64,000 bases of DNA from Nocardiopsis sinuspersici (GCA_008638415.1 VWVT01000003.1:310001-374000), one strand, 5' to 3'. Positions 18,747-28,301 are shown, numbered from the stretch's first letter. Numbers and translations are program-made. The notes: generated by a model from the sequence alone, not told the origin.

Positions 18747-19757
18747 CTACCTGTCGTCGCCGGTGTCGTCGACCGCCTGGCTCCACGGATCGCCGCCGGA
18801 GGGCGGCGCCGGCCGTGTTCCGGGCTCGTCGGCGGGCTTCCCGGCGGACTCCTCCGCGGGCTTCCCGGCGGAGGGCCGCGCCTCGGAGCCGGCTCCCTCC
18901 CCGGAGGTGCTCCCCCTCTCGGAGGTGCCCTCCTCCCCGGATGCGGCGGGCTCCCCGGTGTCCCCGGCGTCCTCCTTGCGGCGGTCGGCGGGCGGACCCC
19001 AGTGCCGCAGGTCCCTGCGGATCACCTCGACGGTGTCGTCCAGGATGCGCCGCAGGTCGCCCGCGGCGGCCTCTCCCACGTGGCCCGCCTCACGGAACGT
19101 GTCGCGCACCCGGTCGCCGAAGTCGCGCAGCGCCCGCTCGAACTCCGGGGCCTGCGACGCGCGCTCGGAGTCGCTCCGGCCCCAGGCGGCGCCGAAGGCG
19201 CCGAAGCCCTGGGAGAAGCGCCCCCACTCACGGGCCCACCGCGAGCCCTCGTCGCATCCCTGCTTCCCGCTCCGCTCGCGGCGCTCCCCGGACGCCTCGC
19301 CGGCCTCCTCGGAGGTCTGGGAGCCCCCGGAGCCCTCCGAGCCGCGCGGTGCCTCACCGGACTCGGGGCGGCGCGCCTCTCCGGAGGCGAACTTCAGCTC
19401 CTCGCGCAGCGAGCTGATCGTCGCGCGCACGTCCTGCTTGACCGCGCTGGCGATGTCGCGCACCGAGTCGGTGATCTCCCGCTCCAGGTCGGCCAGGTCG
19501 CCGCTGCGCTCGCGCAGCTCCTCACGGCCCTTGTCGGTGAGGCGGTAGACCTTGCGGCCGCCCTCCTCGGTGTGGGTGACCAGCCCCTCCTCCTCCAGCC
19601 GCGCGAGCCGGGGGTAGATGGTCCCGGGCGAGGGCGAGTACACCCCGAGGAAGCGGTCGCGGAGAAGGCTGATGATCTCGTAGCCGTGCCGCGGGTTCTC
19701 GTCCAGCAGCTTGAGCAGGTAGAGCCGGAGTCTTCCGTGGCCGAAGATGGTACTCAT
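18747..19757 (-). CDS. PadR-family regulator with long acidic C-terminal extension
   Basis: 336 residues. The first 80 are a PadR winged helix (GHGRLRLYLLKLLDENPRHGYEII, PSPGTIYPRLARLEEEGLV, GRKVYRLTDKGREEL). Ordinary PadR proteins are 110-180 residues. Here the rest is a coiled, E/G/S-rich extension with a possible helical segment at 180-250 and a low-complexity tail containing GKPAEESAGKPADEP repeats. Its ATG follows the DUF4097 stop directly (TGAATG), so the two are cotranscribed. It probably represses its own operon; duplicated nine-base sites lie in the promoter. Confidence 0.85.
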   Translation of the reverse strand: MSTIFGHGRLRLYLLKLLDENPRHGYEIISLLRDRFLGVYSPSPGTIYPRLARLEEEGLVTHTEEGGRKVYRLTDKGREELRERSGDLADLEREITDSVRDIASAVKQDVRATISSLREELKFASGEARRPESGEAPRGSEGSGGSQTSEEAGEASGERRERSGKQGCDEGSRWAREWGRFSQGFGAFGAAWGRSDSERASQAPEFERALRDFGDRVRDTFREAGHVGEAAAGDLRRILDDTVEVIRRDLRHWGPPADRRKEDAGDTGEPAASGEEGTSERGSTSGEGAGSEARPSAGKPAEESAGKPADEPGTRPAPPSGGDPWSQAVDDTGDDR

Positions 19758-20609
19758 TCAGGCCCCCTCGGGAATCGCGGCCGGCGCCTCGGGCGCGCGC
19801 CGCAGCAGCGCGGTCCGGCCGGACGCGGAGTTGATGGTGATGGACGCCGGGTCGACGCCGCTGCCGATCTTCCCGTTCAGGACCGTCCTGCCCGGGGCGC
19901 TGCGGCGGTCCAACCCGAAGTCGGACTCCACCGGGGCCTTCGCGGTGCGCAGCTCCACGGCAGCCGAGGTCTCGGAGGGCACCCGCAGGGCGATCTCTCC
20001 GGAGATCGAGTTGAGCCGGACCCGCCCCGCCGGGGCGATGTCGGTGTCGGCCAGCAGCTGTCCGGAGACGGTCTTGGCCTTCAACGCGGAGAGCCGTCCG
20101 CCCGCCACCGCCAGCTGGCCGCTGACGCTGTTGAACTTGAGGGCGCCGTGGGGATTGCGCACGGCGGTGCTGCCCGAGACGGTGCCGATCTCGGTCTCAC
20201 CCGCGGTGTCGTCGATGGTGATCTCCCCGGAGGCGGTCCGCAGGTGGCTGCGGGCGCTGAGCCCGGCGGCCACGATCGACGCGGTGGCCGTGCTGACCTC
20301 GACCGGGCAGTCCTTGGGCAGCCGCAGGTTCACGGTGGCCTTCCGGTGCTGCACGCGCTTGTAGCCGCTGAGCTGGACGGGCCGCAGCCGGTCCAGGAGC
20401 CCCTGGCTGGTGAGGTCCTCGTAGTGGATGGTGAGGATGCCCGCCTCCTGCGTGACCAGGAGGGGCTCGCCGACGATGTCGGTGACCTCGAAGGTGACCG
20501 GGTCGTCGGTGGGCAGGATGTTGACGTGGCCTCCGATGATCCGGACCCGCAACGCGACGATGCCGTCCAGTGTCTGGGTCATCGGCCTGTCGATGGTCCA
20601 ACGTGCCAT
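19758..20609 (-). CDS. DUF4097-type beta-strand repeat protein
   Basis: 283 residues with recurring short beta-strand units (SGEITIDDTAGETEIGTVSG, GALKFNSVSGQLAVAGGRL, ISGEIALRVPS) typical of DUF4097/adhesin-like right-handed beta-helix proteins. There is no signal peptide or membrane segment. Genes of this type very often precede a PadR regulator, as here. The biochemical role is unknown; proposed roles involve envelope stress sensing. The start is ATG 20609 after AAAGGGG. Confidence 0.85.
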   Translation of the reverse strand: MARWTIDRPMTQTLDGIVALRVRIIGGHVNILPTDDPVTFEVTDIVGEPLLVTQEAGILTIHYEDLTSQGLLDRLRPVQLSGYKRVQHRKATVNLRLPKDCPVEVSTATASIVAAGLSARSHLRTASGEITIDDTAGETEIGTVSGSTAVRNPHGALKFNSVSGQLAVAGGRLSALKAKTVSGQLLADTDIAPAGRVRLNSISGEIALRVPSETSAAVELRTAKAPVESDFGLDRRSAPGRTVLNGKIGSGVDPASITINSASGRTALLRRAPEAPAAIPEGA

Positions 20610-20641
20610 CGTGTGACCCCTTTCGCTCGCTCCGTGTTCTC

Positions 20642-20679
20642 ACGATATGTCGCGTGTCGGGGGAACTCAAGATATGTCG
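20642..20679 (-). promoter_or_regulatory. Promoter of the DUF4097-padR operon with paired operator-like repeats
   Basis: On the minus strand TTGAGT (20670-20665) and TATCGT (20647-20642) are spaced by 17 bases. The nine-base CGACATATC occurs twice, at 20679-20671 just upstream of the -35 and at 20652-20644 over the -10. Such placement suits repression by the PadR product. Confidence 0.6.
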
Positions 20680-20840
20680 TGGATCTGCGGGTCGGTTCAG
20701 GGAGACCCCCGGGTGAACCCCGAGGTGTCCACTTCATCACGATCGGGGTCGAATGGGGTGTTATCGCAGGTCCGTGTTTGAATGGCCGACCGACCCGGTC
20801 GGCCCGACCGGACCACCCGTACGACCTGGAGAAACCGAGC

Positions 20841-21380
20841 ATGCAGCATCCCCCAGACTCCGCCCTCGTCTCGCGAGAGCCGATCCCCCTCGGAGCGCCA
20901 CCGCCGGGCGACCCCCGCATGCCCCGCGCCCTCAGGTTCCTGCGGGTCCTGTTCAGCCTTTTCGCGACCCTCTTCGCCCTGGCCGGGGCCCTCTACGTGT
21001 TCCTGCTGCTGAGCCTGTACGTGTACACCCCGCCGAACTTCGACGAGTGGCTCGCCGCCTGGGGACTCGACGCGGCCCAACTCTGGGCCATGTCGCTCAC
21101 GTCCGGAATCAGGACGGTCTTCTACGCCGTCGGCGCGATCCGGCTCGGCAGGGGAGGGCGCACCGGCCGCAGGTGGGCGCTCGTCGCCGTGTGCGTGGAG
21201 GCGGGCGTGGTCCTGTCCGGCGCGGTCCTGAGCGCGGTCGTGCTCGGAGTCGCCTCGGTGCCCGAGCTCTTCGCCTTGCTGTTCGTCACCGAGGTGTCGC
21301 TCGTCTTTCCCGGTGTCCTCCTGCTCCTGTTGCTGTTCGTGCGCTCCAGCAAGGAGTGGTTCCGCGCGACCGGCGCCTGA
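20841..21380 (+). CDS. Four-helix membrane protein of unknown function
   Basis: 179 residues: a proline-rich cytoplasmic start, then hydrophobic segments at about 33-60, 78-98, 110-135 and 142-165, ending in a basic tail. No family motif is recognised. The ATG at 20841 has GGAG about ten bases before it. It diverges from the DUF4097-padR operon and may share its regulation. A strong hairpin follows the stop. Confidence 0.7.
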   Translation: MQHPPDSALVSREPIPLGAPPPGDPRMPRALRFLRVLFSLFATLFALAGALYVFLLLSLYVYTPPNFDEWLAAWGLDAAQLWAMSLTSGIRTVFYAVGAIRLGRGGRTGRRWALVAVCVEAGVVLSGAVLSAVVLGVASVPELFALLFVTEVSLVFPGVLLLLLLFVRSSKEWFRATGA

Positions 21381-21399
21381 CCCGGTCCCGCACACGCGA

Positions 21400-21430
21400 A
21401 GGGGCCCGGGTCGTGGTGACCCGGGCCCCT
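21400..21430 (+). terminator. Terminator hairpin after the membrane protein gene
   Basis: Perfect 13-base arms (21400-21412 and 21418-21430) around GTGGT start 20 bases after the stop. Confidence 0.85.
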
Positions 21431-21431
21431 C

Positions 21432-21452
21432 ACCGTTCGCGCCGCGAACGGT
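21432..21452 (-). terminator. Terminator hairpin after the kgd operon
   Basis: ACCGTTCGC (21432-21440) pairs with GCGAACGGT (21444-21452) around GCC, three bases after the stop of the small minus-strand gene. It abuts the plus-strand terminator at 21400-21430. Confidence 0.75.
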
Positions 21453-21454
21453 CC

Positions 21455-21631
21455 CTACTCGTCCTCGTCGTCCAGCCGCGCCAGCCAGGTGGCCAGCCGG
21501 TCGACCGGGGTCTCGAACTCGGGGTTGATGTCGGTGAACGCCCGCAACTGCTCGGCGAGCCAGGCGAAGCTGACCTCCTCCTCGCCGCGGCGGTTCTCCA
21601 ACTCCTCGATTCCGCGATCGGTGTAGTACAC
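21455..21631 (-). CDS. DUF6104-type small protein downstream of kgd
   Basis: 58 residues starting at GTG 21631 with AGAGGAG just before it. It begins MYYTDRGIEELENRRGEEEV and ends in an acidic DDEDE tail, with amphipathic helices between. I recognise it as the small conserved actinobacterial protein (DUF6104) that accompanies kgd. Its function is unknown. It lies 52 bases after the kgd stop on the same strand, so it is probably cotranscribed and might be a partner of Kgd. Confidence 0.8.
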   Translation of the reverse strand: MYYTDRGIEELENRRGEEEVSFAWLAEQLRAFTDINPEFETPVDRLATWLARLDDEDE

Positions 21632-21683
21632 GCTGCTCCTCTTACGTGCTCACGAGCTCGCGCCGGGGCCCGCTTCCCGCCGC

Positions 21684-24600
21684 CTAGTCGGCGGGCGGGA
21701 ACACGGTGTCCACCAGGGCGCGCTGTTCGGCCTCGTGGCGCTTGGCCGAACCGGCCGCGGGCGCGGAGGAGGCCGGACGCGAGATCCGGGTGAACGGACG
21801 GTCGAGCTGCTCGGAGAAGACCAGCGCGACGAAGGGCCACGGGCCCATGTTCGCCGGCTCCTCCTGCACCCACAGGACCTCGCCCGCGTTCGGGTAGGCC
21901 CTGAGCTGCTCGCGGATCTCCTCGATCGGCAGCGGGTAGAGCCGCTCCGTCCGGATGATCGCGGTGTGCTTGTCACCGTTCTTGCGGCGCGCGGCGTCCA
22001 GCTCGTAGTAGACCTTGCCCGTGCACAGCACCACGCGGCGCACCTTGTCCGGCGCGATCGAGTCGTCCGTGATCAGCGGCTGGAAGTGGCCCGAGGTGAA
22101 GTCCTCGGTGGCCGAGGTGGCGGCCTTCAGACGCAGCAGCGACTTGGGCGTGAACACCACCAGCGGACGCTGGAACGGCGACTTGGCCTGCCAGCGCAGC
22201 AGGTGGAAGTAGCTCGCCGGGTTGCTCGGGTAGGCCACCGTCATGTTCTCCTGCGCGCACAGTTGCAGGAAGCGCTCGATGCGCGCGGAGGAGTGGTCCG
22301 GCCCCTGGCCCTCGTAGCCGTGCGGCAGCAGCAGGGTCACGCTGGAGCGCTGGCCCCACTTCTGCTCGCCCGCGCTCATGTACTCGTCGATGATGGTCTG
22401 GGCGCCGTTGACGAAGTCGCCGAACTGGGCCTCCCACATCACCAGCGCGTCGGGACGGGTGAGCGAGTAGCCGTACTCGAAGCCCAGCGCCGCGTACTCG
22501 CTCAGCAGCGAGTCGTGCACGTGGAACCGGGTGATGCCGTCGTCGAACGTCTTGAGCGGCGTGTGGGTCTCACCGGTCTCGCGGTCCATCAGCGTGGCGT
22601 GGCGCTGGCCGAAGGTGCCGCGGCGGGTGTCCTGGCCGATCAGGCGGACCGGGTGCCCGTCCATCAGCAGACCGCCGAAGGCCAGCAGCTCACCGGTCGC
22701 CCAGTCGATGGCGTCGGACTCGACCATCGACGCGCGGCGGGCCAGCTGGGGCGCCAGCCGCGGGTGCGGGGTGAAGCCCTCGGGCAGCGACACCTGGGTG
22801 TCCACGATCCGCTTGACCGCCTCGGTGCTGATCGCGGTCTCGACCGCGGTGTGGTCCAGGCGGCTCTCGGTGAACACCTCGGGCTTGACCACGGCACCCG
22901 GCTCGACCGGCTTCTTCTCGACCTCGCGGGTCTCGGTGAAGGCCCGTTCCAGCTCGGACTGGTAGTCGCGCAGCGCCGACTCCGCGTCCTCCACCGTGAT
23001 GTCGCCGCGGCCGATGAGGGCCTCGGTGAACAGCTTGCGGGTGGAGCGCTTGGCGTCGATGACGTCGTACATCAGGGGCTGGGTGAACGCCGGGTTGTCG
23101 CCCTCGTTGTGACCGCGGCGGCGGTAGCAGACCAGGTCGATCACGACGTCCTTGTTGAACGTCTGCCGGTAGGCGAAGGCCAGGTGCGCGACCCGGACCA
23201 CGGCCTCGGGGTCGTCCCCGTTGACGTGGAAGATCGGCGCCTGCACCATCCGCGCCACGTCCGTGGCGTAGACGCTGGAGCGGCTGTCGGCCGGCGAGGT
23301 GGTGAAGCCCACCTGGTTGTTCACGATGACGTGCACCGTGCCGCCGGTCCGGTAGCCGCGCAGCTGCGACAGGTTCAGCGTCTCGGCGACCACGCCCTGC
23401 CCGGCGAACGCGGCGTCGCCGTGGATCAGGATCGGCAGCACCGTGAAGCCCTGCGGGCCCTTGTTGAGCACGTCCTGCTTGGCGCGCACGATGCCCTCGG
23501 CGACCGGGTCGACCGTCTCCAGGTGGGAGGGGTTGGCCGACAGCGAGATGCGGATGCTGTCGCCGTCCTGGGTCTCGAAGGTGCCCTCGGTGCCCAGGTG
23601 GTACTTGACGTCGCCCGAGCCGTGCGCGCTGCGCGGGTCGAGGTTGCCCTCGAACTCACCGAAGATCTGCCCGTAGGACTTGCCGCAGATGTTGGCCAGC
23701 ACGTTCAGGCGGCCGCGGTGGGCCATACCGATGACGGCCTCGTCCAGCTCGGCCCTGGCCGCCCTGGAGATCACGCCGTCCAGCAGCGGGATCAGCGACT
23801 CCCCGCCTTCGAGGGAGAAGCGCTTCTGACCCACGTACTTGGTCTGCAGGAAGGTCTCGAAGGCCTCGGCGCTGTTGAGCCGGTGCAGGATGTGCAGCTG
23901 CTCGTCGCGGTCGAACTTCTCGTGCTCGCGCTCGACGTGCGACTGGATCCACTCCCGCTCCTCCGGGCTCTGGATGTGCATGTACTCGATACCCACCGTG
24001 CGGCAGTAGGTGTCGCGGAGCACGCCCAGAACGTCGCGGAGCTTCATGACCTGCTTGCCGCCGAAGCCCCCGGTCGGGAACTCGCGGTCCAGGTCCCACA
24101 GGGTCAGGCCGTGTTCGAGCACGTCCAGGTCGGGGTGCTTGCGCTGCTCGTGGTCGAGCGGGTTGGTGTCGGCCATCAGGTGGCCGCGCACGCGGTAGGC
24201 GTGGATCAGCTCCTGGACCCGGGTGGCCTTGTCGAGCTGGGTGGCCTTGTTGACGTGGATGTCCTGCACCCAGCGCACCGGCTCGTAGGGGATGCGCAGC
24301 GAGTTGAAGATCTCGTCGTAGAAGCCGTCCTCGCCCAGCAGGAGCTGGTGGATACGGCGCAGGAACTCACCGGACTGCGCGCCCTGGATGATGCGGTGGT
24401 CGTAGGTGGAGGTCAGCGTCATGACCTTGCTGATGCCCAGCTCGGCCAGGGTGTCGGAGGAGGCCCCCTGGAACTCGGCCGGGTACTCCATCGCGCCCAC
24501 GCCCAGGATGGTGCCCTGGCCCGGCATCAGGCGCGGGACCGAGTGCACGGTGCCGATGCCGCCGGGGTTGGTGAGGCTGATGGTGGTGCCCTGGAAGTCC

Positions 24601-25349
24601 GGCACGCCCAGCTTGTTGTTGCGGGCCTTGCGGACCAGGTCCTCGTAGCCGCCCCAGAACTCCTTGAAGTCCATCTCGTCGGACTTCTTGATGGAGGGGA
24701 CGACGAGCTGGCGCGAGCCGTCGGGCTTTTGCAGGTCGATCGCCAGTCCGAAGTTCACGTGCTCGGGCTTGGCGACGCCGGGCTTGCCGTCGACCTCCAC
24801 GTAGGAGTGGTTCATCTCCGGCAGGGACTCGAGGGCCTTGACCATCGCGTAGCCGATGATGTGGGTGAAGGAGACCTTCCCGCCACGGCCGCGCCGGAGG
24901 TGGTTGTTGATGACGATGCGGTTGTCGAAGAGCAGCTTGACCGGCACCGCGCGCACACTCGTGGCGGTGGGCAGTCCCAGGCTCGACTCCATGTTGGTCG
25001 CGGTCCGCGAGGAAGCCCCGCGCAGGCGCTCCTGCTTGACCTGGAGGGCCTCGTCCTTGCCGCCCTCCTTGTCGCTGTCGTCCTTCTTGCCGCTCTGCTT
25101 GGAGGCAGGGGCCTTGGGGGCACTCGGCTTCTTCTCGGGTGAGGAGGCCTTGGGGGCCTTCTCAGCCTGCGCCTTCGCGCCGCCCCCACCCTTCACACCA
25201 GCAGTCTCCGCGGGCTTGTAGTCCGCGAAGAAGTTCCACCAGGCCTTGTCAACGGAGTTCGGGTCGTTCAAGTACTTCTGATAAAGCTCCTCGACCAACC
25301 ACTCGTTGGGACCGAAATCTGTCAGGGGTTGAGACGCCTCAGACGACAC
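21684..25349 (-). CDS. kgd: Multifunctional 2-oxoglutarate decarboxylase/dehydrogenase Kgd
   Basis: About 1221 residues of the actinobacterial E2-E1 fusion. In order: the N-terminal [19 protein letters not shown] segment, a lysine/alanine-rich linker, a 2-oxoacid acyltransferase core ending in [15 protein letters not shown], a dehydrogenase E1 TPP domain ([35 protein letters not shown]) and a transketolase-like pyrimidine domain. It converts 2-oxoglutarate to succinyl-CoA with E3 or, alone, to succinate semialdehyde. There is no lipoyl domain, as usual. I place the start at GTG 25349, before the conserved N-terminus; a TTG at 25424 would add 25 residues. GarA-type control is possible but not visible here. 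Confidence 0.96.
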   Translation of the reverse strand: MSSEASQPLTDFGPNEWLVEELYQKYLNDPNSVDKAWWNFFADYKPAETAGVKGGGGAKAQAEKAPKASSPEKKPSAPKAPASKQSGKKDDSDKEGGKDEALQVKQERLRGASSRTATNMESSLGLPTATSVRAVPVKLLFDNRIVINNHLRRGRGGKVSFTHIIGYAMVKALESLPEMNHSYVEVDGKPGVAKPEHVNFGLAIDLQKPDGSRQLVVPSIKKSDEMDFKEFWGGYEDLVRKARNNKLGVPDFQGTTISLTNPGGIGTVHSVPRLMPGQGTILGVGAMEYPAEFQGASSDTLAELGISKVMTLTSTYDHRIIQGAQSGEFLRRIHQLLLGEDGFYDEIFNSLRIPYEPVRWVQDIHVNKATQLDKATRVQELIHAYRVRGHLMADTNPLDHEQRKHPDLDVLEHGLTLWDLDREFPTGGFGGKQVMKLRDVLGVLRDTYCRTVGIEYMHIQSPEEREWIQSHVEREHEKFDRDEQLHILHRLNSAEAFETFLQTKYVGQKRFSLEGGESLIPLLDGVISRAARAELDEAVIGMAHRGRLNVLANICGKSYGQIFGEFEGNLDPRSAHGSGDVKYHLGTEGTFETQDGDSIRISLSANPSHLETVDPVAEGIVRAKQDVLNKGPQGFTVLPILIHGDAAFAGQGVVAETLNLSQLRGYRTGGTVHVIVNNQVGFTTSPADSRSSVYATDVARMVQAPIFHVNGDDPEAVVRVAHLAFAYRQTFNKDVVIDLVCYRRRGHNEGDNPAFTQPLMYDVIDAKRSTRKLFTEALIGRGDITVEDAESALRDYQSELERAFTETREVEKKPVEPGAVVKPEVFTESRLDHTAVETAISTEAVKRIVDTQVSLPEGFTPHPRLAPQLARRASMVESDAIDWATGELLAFGGLLMDGHPVRLIGQDTRRGTFGQRHATLMDRETGETHTPLKTFDDGITRFHVHDSLLSEYAALGFEYGYSLTRPDALVMWEAQFGDFVNGAQTIIDEYMSAGEQKWGQRSSVTLLLPHGYEGQGPDHSSARIERFLQLCAQENMTVAYPSNPASYFHLLRWQAKSPFQRPLVVFTPKSLLRLKAATSATEDFTSGHFQPLITDDSIAPDKVRRVVLCTGKVYYELDAARRKNGDKHTAIIRTERLYPLPIEEIREQLRAYPNAGEVLWVQEEPANMGPWPFVALVFSEQLDRPFTRISRPASSAPAAGSAKRHEAEQRALVDTVFPPAD

Positions 25350-25873
25350 GGCGGAGATCGCCCACTTCCGCAGCTCGCTTGTGAATGTGTAGGAAGACGG
25401 GTGGCTGCTGGCAAGGCGGCTCAAAGGAACGTGGGAGCTGTCCCGCGCATGCGGGAAGCATCTGCCCTGGCCAGCACTCGTCGGTTACCAGGCTACTTGT
25501 AGCGGCCTGCCCACGGGGAACGCGCGCGTTGACGAAACTAGGAGATAGCTAACAATCTTTCACATCTGCGTTGCCTCTACGTGTGGGTAACCAATCCCAG
25601 CGTAGCAGGAGTGCCGGTTTTGTGATGGTTTGTGGCGATTTCCGGATGTGAAGGTACTGGCCGTCTTCGGCCAGGCGGAGTGTGGCGTGTAACACGAAGC
25701 GCCGGAGGGGAGTGGGCCGTGCCCTCCGCCTCGGGCGGCCCACCGCCTGTTTCTCTCGTGTCCCGCGGTGTTCGCTGGCGAAACGCCGGTGACCGGTGCC
25801 GAGGATGTACGGATCTGTGTGCTCTTCGGCGTTCTCCCACGCCGGGGACCGCACCGTGCCTACGATCTCGGGA
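25350..25873. other. Divergent intergenic region between kgd and the BlaI-type gene
   Basis: About 520 bases without a supported gene. On the minus strand a TACGCT hexamer (25604-25599) is a weak -10 candidate for kgd, which would give a leader of more than 200 bases. On the plus strand TACGAT (25861-25866) precedes the BlaI-type start by seven bases. Open frames here do not show coding bias. Confidence 0.5.
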
Positions 25874-26287
25874 ATGAGCACAGTCGAGGGCGAACGCGTG
25901 CGGGGGACACCCATGAGGGGGCTGGGAGAACTGGAGGCGGCCATCATGGACGCGCTGTGGCGGTCCGACGAGCCGCTCTCGGTGCGCCAGGTCCGCGAGA
26001 CCATGGTCTACGACCGGGAGGTCGCCTACACGACCGTCATGACGGTCGCCGACATCCTCTTCCACAAGGGACTGCTGGACCGGGAGAAGGCCGGCCGCGC
26101 CTGGACGTACTGGCCGTGCGAGTCACACGCCGAGTACACCGCCAGGATGATGGACGAGGTGCTCAACGCCGGCCCGGACCCCGGCGCCACCCTGCTGCGC
26201 TTCGTGGAGCGCTTCAGCGACGAGGACATGGCGCGCTTCCACCGCCTCCTGAGCCAGGCCCGGGGCCGCCGGGGCGTCCCGGGGTAG
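25874..26287 (+). CDS. BlaI/MecI/CopY-family repressor
   Basis: 137 residues. The winged helix is visible as LGELEAAIMDALWRSDEPLS, VRQVRETM and AYTTVMTVADILFHKGLL, followed by the dimerisation half ending in VERFSDEDMARFHRLLSQA. Such repressors control beta-lactamase, copper or respiratory genes. The usual partner protease gene is not adjacent. ATG 25874 lies seven bases after a TACGAT -10 hexamer and lacks a ribosome-binding site, suggesting leaderless translation. An internal ATG at 25913 with GGGGGA is a credible alternative and would match the usual family N-terminus. Confidence 0.85.
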   Translation: MSTVEGERVRGTPMRGLGELEAAIMDALWRSDEPLSVRQVRETMVYDREVAYTTVMTVADILFHKGLLDREKAGRAWTYWPCESHAEYTARMMDEVLNAGPDPGATLLRFVERFSDEDMARFHRLLSQARGRRGVPG

Positions 26288-26310
26288 CCGTGTCCTCCTC
26301 ACGGCCCGCC

Positions 26311-26562
26311 CGTCTCCCTCCCGCCACCCTCAACGGACGCCTGCGGCGCGGCCCTTTCCCGCCGTCTCCCTCCCGCCACCCTCAACGGACGCCTGCGGCG
26401 CGGTTCTTTCCTCCCGTCTCCCTCCCGTCACCCTCAACGGACGCCTGCGGCGCGGTTCTTTCCTCCCGTCTCCCTCCCGTCACCCTCAACGGACGCCTGC
26501 GGCGCGGCCCTTTCCCGCCGTCTCCCTCCCGCCACCCTCAGCGGACGCCCGCGACACGGAGT
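26311..26562. repeat. 52-base tandem repeat, about 4.8 copies
   Basis: Units begin CGTCTCCCTCCC at 26311, 26363, 26415, 26467 and 26519, each exactly 52 bases apart. The first four are near-identical (differing at TTTCCCGC versus TTTCCTCC and CCGCC versus CCGTC), and the fifth decays after about 40 bases. The period is not a multiple of three, so it is non-coding. It lies between the convergent blaI-type and MFS genes. Confidence 0.95.
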
Positions 26563-26678
26563 CCTCCTTGTCCGGGCGCCCCGGAGGCGGGAACCCCCGG
26601 CACCTCCAGAGCCCCAGGCGCCCGGACCACACCACCAGGGGCCGGGGGCGCTCACCGGCAGGGTTGACGGGGCCTCGC

Positions 26679-27914
26679 TCAGTGGCGGCGCAGGGTCCGC
26701 ACACTGCGCGAGGAGACCGCCGCCAGCGTGGCCAGCAGGGTCAGCGACGAGACCAGGGCCAGGGCCGCTCCCGGGCCGAAGGACTCCGCGAACGGGCCGA
26801 TCGCGATCTGTCCGACGGGCATCGCCACGAACGAGCCCAGGGCGTCGTAGGAGTACACCCGTGACAGCTTCTCCTGCGGGACGTTCTCCTGGACCGAGAC
26901 CTCCCAGGCCACGGTGAACTGCTCCACGGCCACGCCCGCGACGAACATCGCGGCGAACAGGACCGGCAGCGGCGACGGCCCCGTCAGCGCGAGGAACGGC
27001 AGCGCGTGCGTCGCGACCAGGGACGTGCCGAAGACCAGTGCCCGGCGCGGCTGCCAGCGGGCCGCCAGCACCCCGCCGACCAGCAGGCCGACGCTGTTGG
27101 CGGCCATGAGCAGGCCCCACGCGGTCCGGCCGAAGGTCTCGTCCGCGATTGCCGGGCCCAGCACGGCCGTGGCCGCCGACCAGCCCGCGTTGACGACCGT
27201 GAACTGCAACACGATGATCCACACCCACGGCCGGGAGACGAACTCGCTCCACCCGTCCCGGATGTCGCTCAGTATGTCGGCGGCCCCGGCCTCCCCGACC
27301 CGGGCGGTCGGGGGGATCCGCACGGACAGCAGAGCCGCGCCGGCGCAGGCGAACAGCGCCGCGTCCATGGTGATCGCCCAGCCCGCGCCCCACAGGCCCA
27401 CCACCGCGCCGCCCGCCGACATCCCCAGGAACGTGCCGCCCTGGACGCCCACGCCCGCCGCGGCGTTGGCCTGGCGCAGCAGGTCCCGGGGCACGGTCTG
27501 CGGGGTCAGCGCCGCGGAGGCGGGCAGGTTCACGGCCGCGGCGGCGCCGTTGACCAGGCTCAGCGCGACCATCAGCGGAAGCGAGGCGGCTCCCGCCAGC
27601 AGCGTCGCGCCCAGGATCCCCTGGGAGAGCGCGGCCAGGGCGCACCCGCCCTGGAGCACCAGTGTCCGCGGCAGCCGGTCCGCGATGACGCCGCCGAGCA
27701 GCAGCAGGGACACGTTGGCGACCGAGCGCGCGCCCACCACCAGCCCCACCTGGGTCAGGGAGCCCGTCACGTCCAGGACGGCGAAGGCCAGCGCCACCGA
27801 CGCCATGCCGTTGCCGAAGGCCATCAGGGTCCGGCCCAGGGCCAGTCCGCGAAAGGCCGGATGCCTCAGCGGCGCGGTGAACCCCGACCCCGGACCCGCC
27901 CCGGTACGCACCAT
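26679..27914 (-). CDS. MFS transporter, EntS-like exporter family
   Basis: 411 residues with about twelve hydrophobic segments. The loop 2-3 signature (GGVIADRLPRTLVLQGG) and the overall pattern fit the MFS_3/EntS-like exporters, which pump siderophores or drugs. The substrate is unknown. The ATG at 27914 follows GGAGCGGGG. No regulator is adjacent on the same strand. It ends near the 52-base tandem repeats, and a dispersed repeat lies 124 bases upstream of its start. Confidence 0.88.
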   Translation of the reverse strand: MVRTGAGPGSGFTAPLRHPAFRGLALGRTLMAFGNGMASVALAFAVLDVTGSLTQVGLVVGARSVANVSLLLLGGVIADRLPRTLVLQGGCALAALSQGILGATLLAGAASLPLMVALSLVNGAAAAVNLPASAALTPQTVPRDLLRQANAAAGVGVQGGTFLGMSAGGAVVGLWGAGWAITMDAALFACAGAALLSVRIPPTARVGEAGAADILSDIRDGWSEFVSRPWVWIIVLQFTVVNAGWSAATAVLGPAIADETFGRTAWGLLMAANSVGLLVGGVLAARWQPRRALVFGTSLVATHALPFLALTGPSPLPVLFAAMFVAGVAVEQFTVAWEVSVQENVPQEKLSRVYSYDALGSFVAMPVGQIAIGPFAESFGPGAALALVSSLTLLATLAAVSSRSVRTLRRH

Positions 27915-28037
27915 GGCCCCGCTCCCGCCCCGCTCGCCCCGATCGGCCCCGGAGCACGATCCCGACCGCGGGGCGGGCCGTCAACCGGTTTTCCCGCCGC
28001 GGCGGCCCCGGGGGGAGGGGCCGAAGGTTCCCGCAAG

Positions 28038-28212
28038 CCCTGGGTTCTGTTCGGTGGACTCGGTCCTGTACCGCCGGGGGGGTGGCGAGGGCGCCAACGG
28101 GGTTCTGGAGGCCCCGCAGGTGCGCACGCGAGGTACGAGCGGGCGCGCCGCAGGGGCCGAAGGTTCCCGTACCCGCGGCGCACGAGCACGAGGCGAAGCG
28201 CAGCGGAGCCTC
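28038..28212 (+). repeat. Dispersed intergenic repeat, copy 2
   Basis: This 175-base block matches 18471-18633 (opposite strand), strongest over its first 110 bases and again at the terminal GGAGCCTC. Its second half contains the first unit of the 77-base duplication. Confidence 0.7.
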
Positions 28213-28301
28213 AAAGACAACACACCGCAGGGGCCGAAGGTTCCCGTACCCGCGGCGTCCGAGCACGGGGCGAAGCGCGGCGCAGCCTCAAGGAAACACC
28301 G
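28148..28301 (+). repeat. 77-base tandem duplication beside the SUFU-domain gene
   Basis: Two units, 28148-28224 and 28225-28301, both begin CCGCAGGGGCCGAAGGTTCC and are roughly 85 percent identical by eye. The second ends exactly at the SUFU stop codon. A third short relic (GGGGCCGAAGGTTCCCG) sits near 28017-28033. Confidence 0.85.

Noticed and set aside
21735..25142. Plus-strand 1135-codon open frame across kgd
   Set aside because: It is fully antisense to kgd, whose protein has unmistakable domains. High GC content keeps the opposite frame open.
25549..26065. Minus-strand open frames upstream of kgd
   Set aside because: Low coding bias, no ribosome-binding sites, and overlap with the BlaI-type gene on the other strand.
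26311..26562. Possible CRISPR array
   Set aside because: The units are contiguous 52-base tandem repeats without unique spacers, and no cas gene is present.
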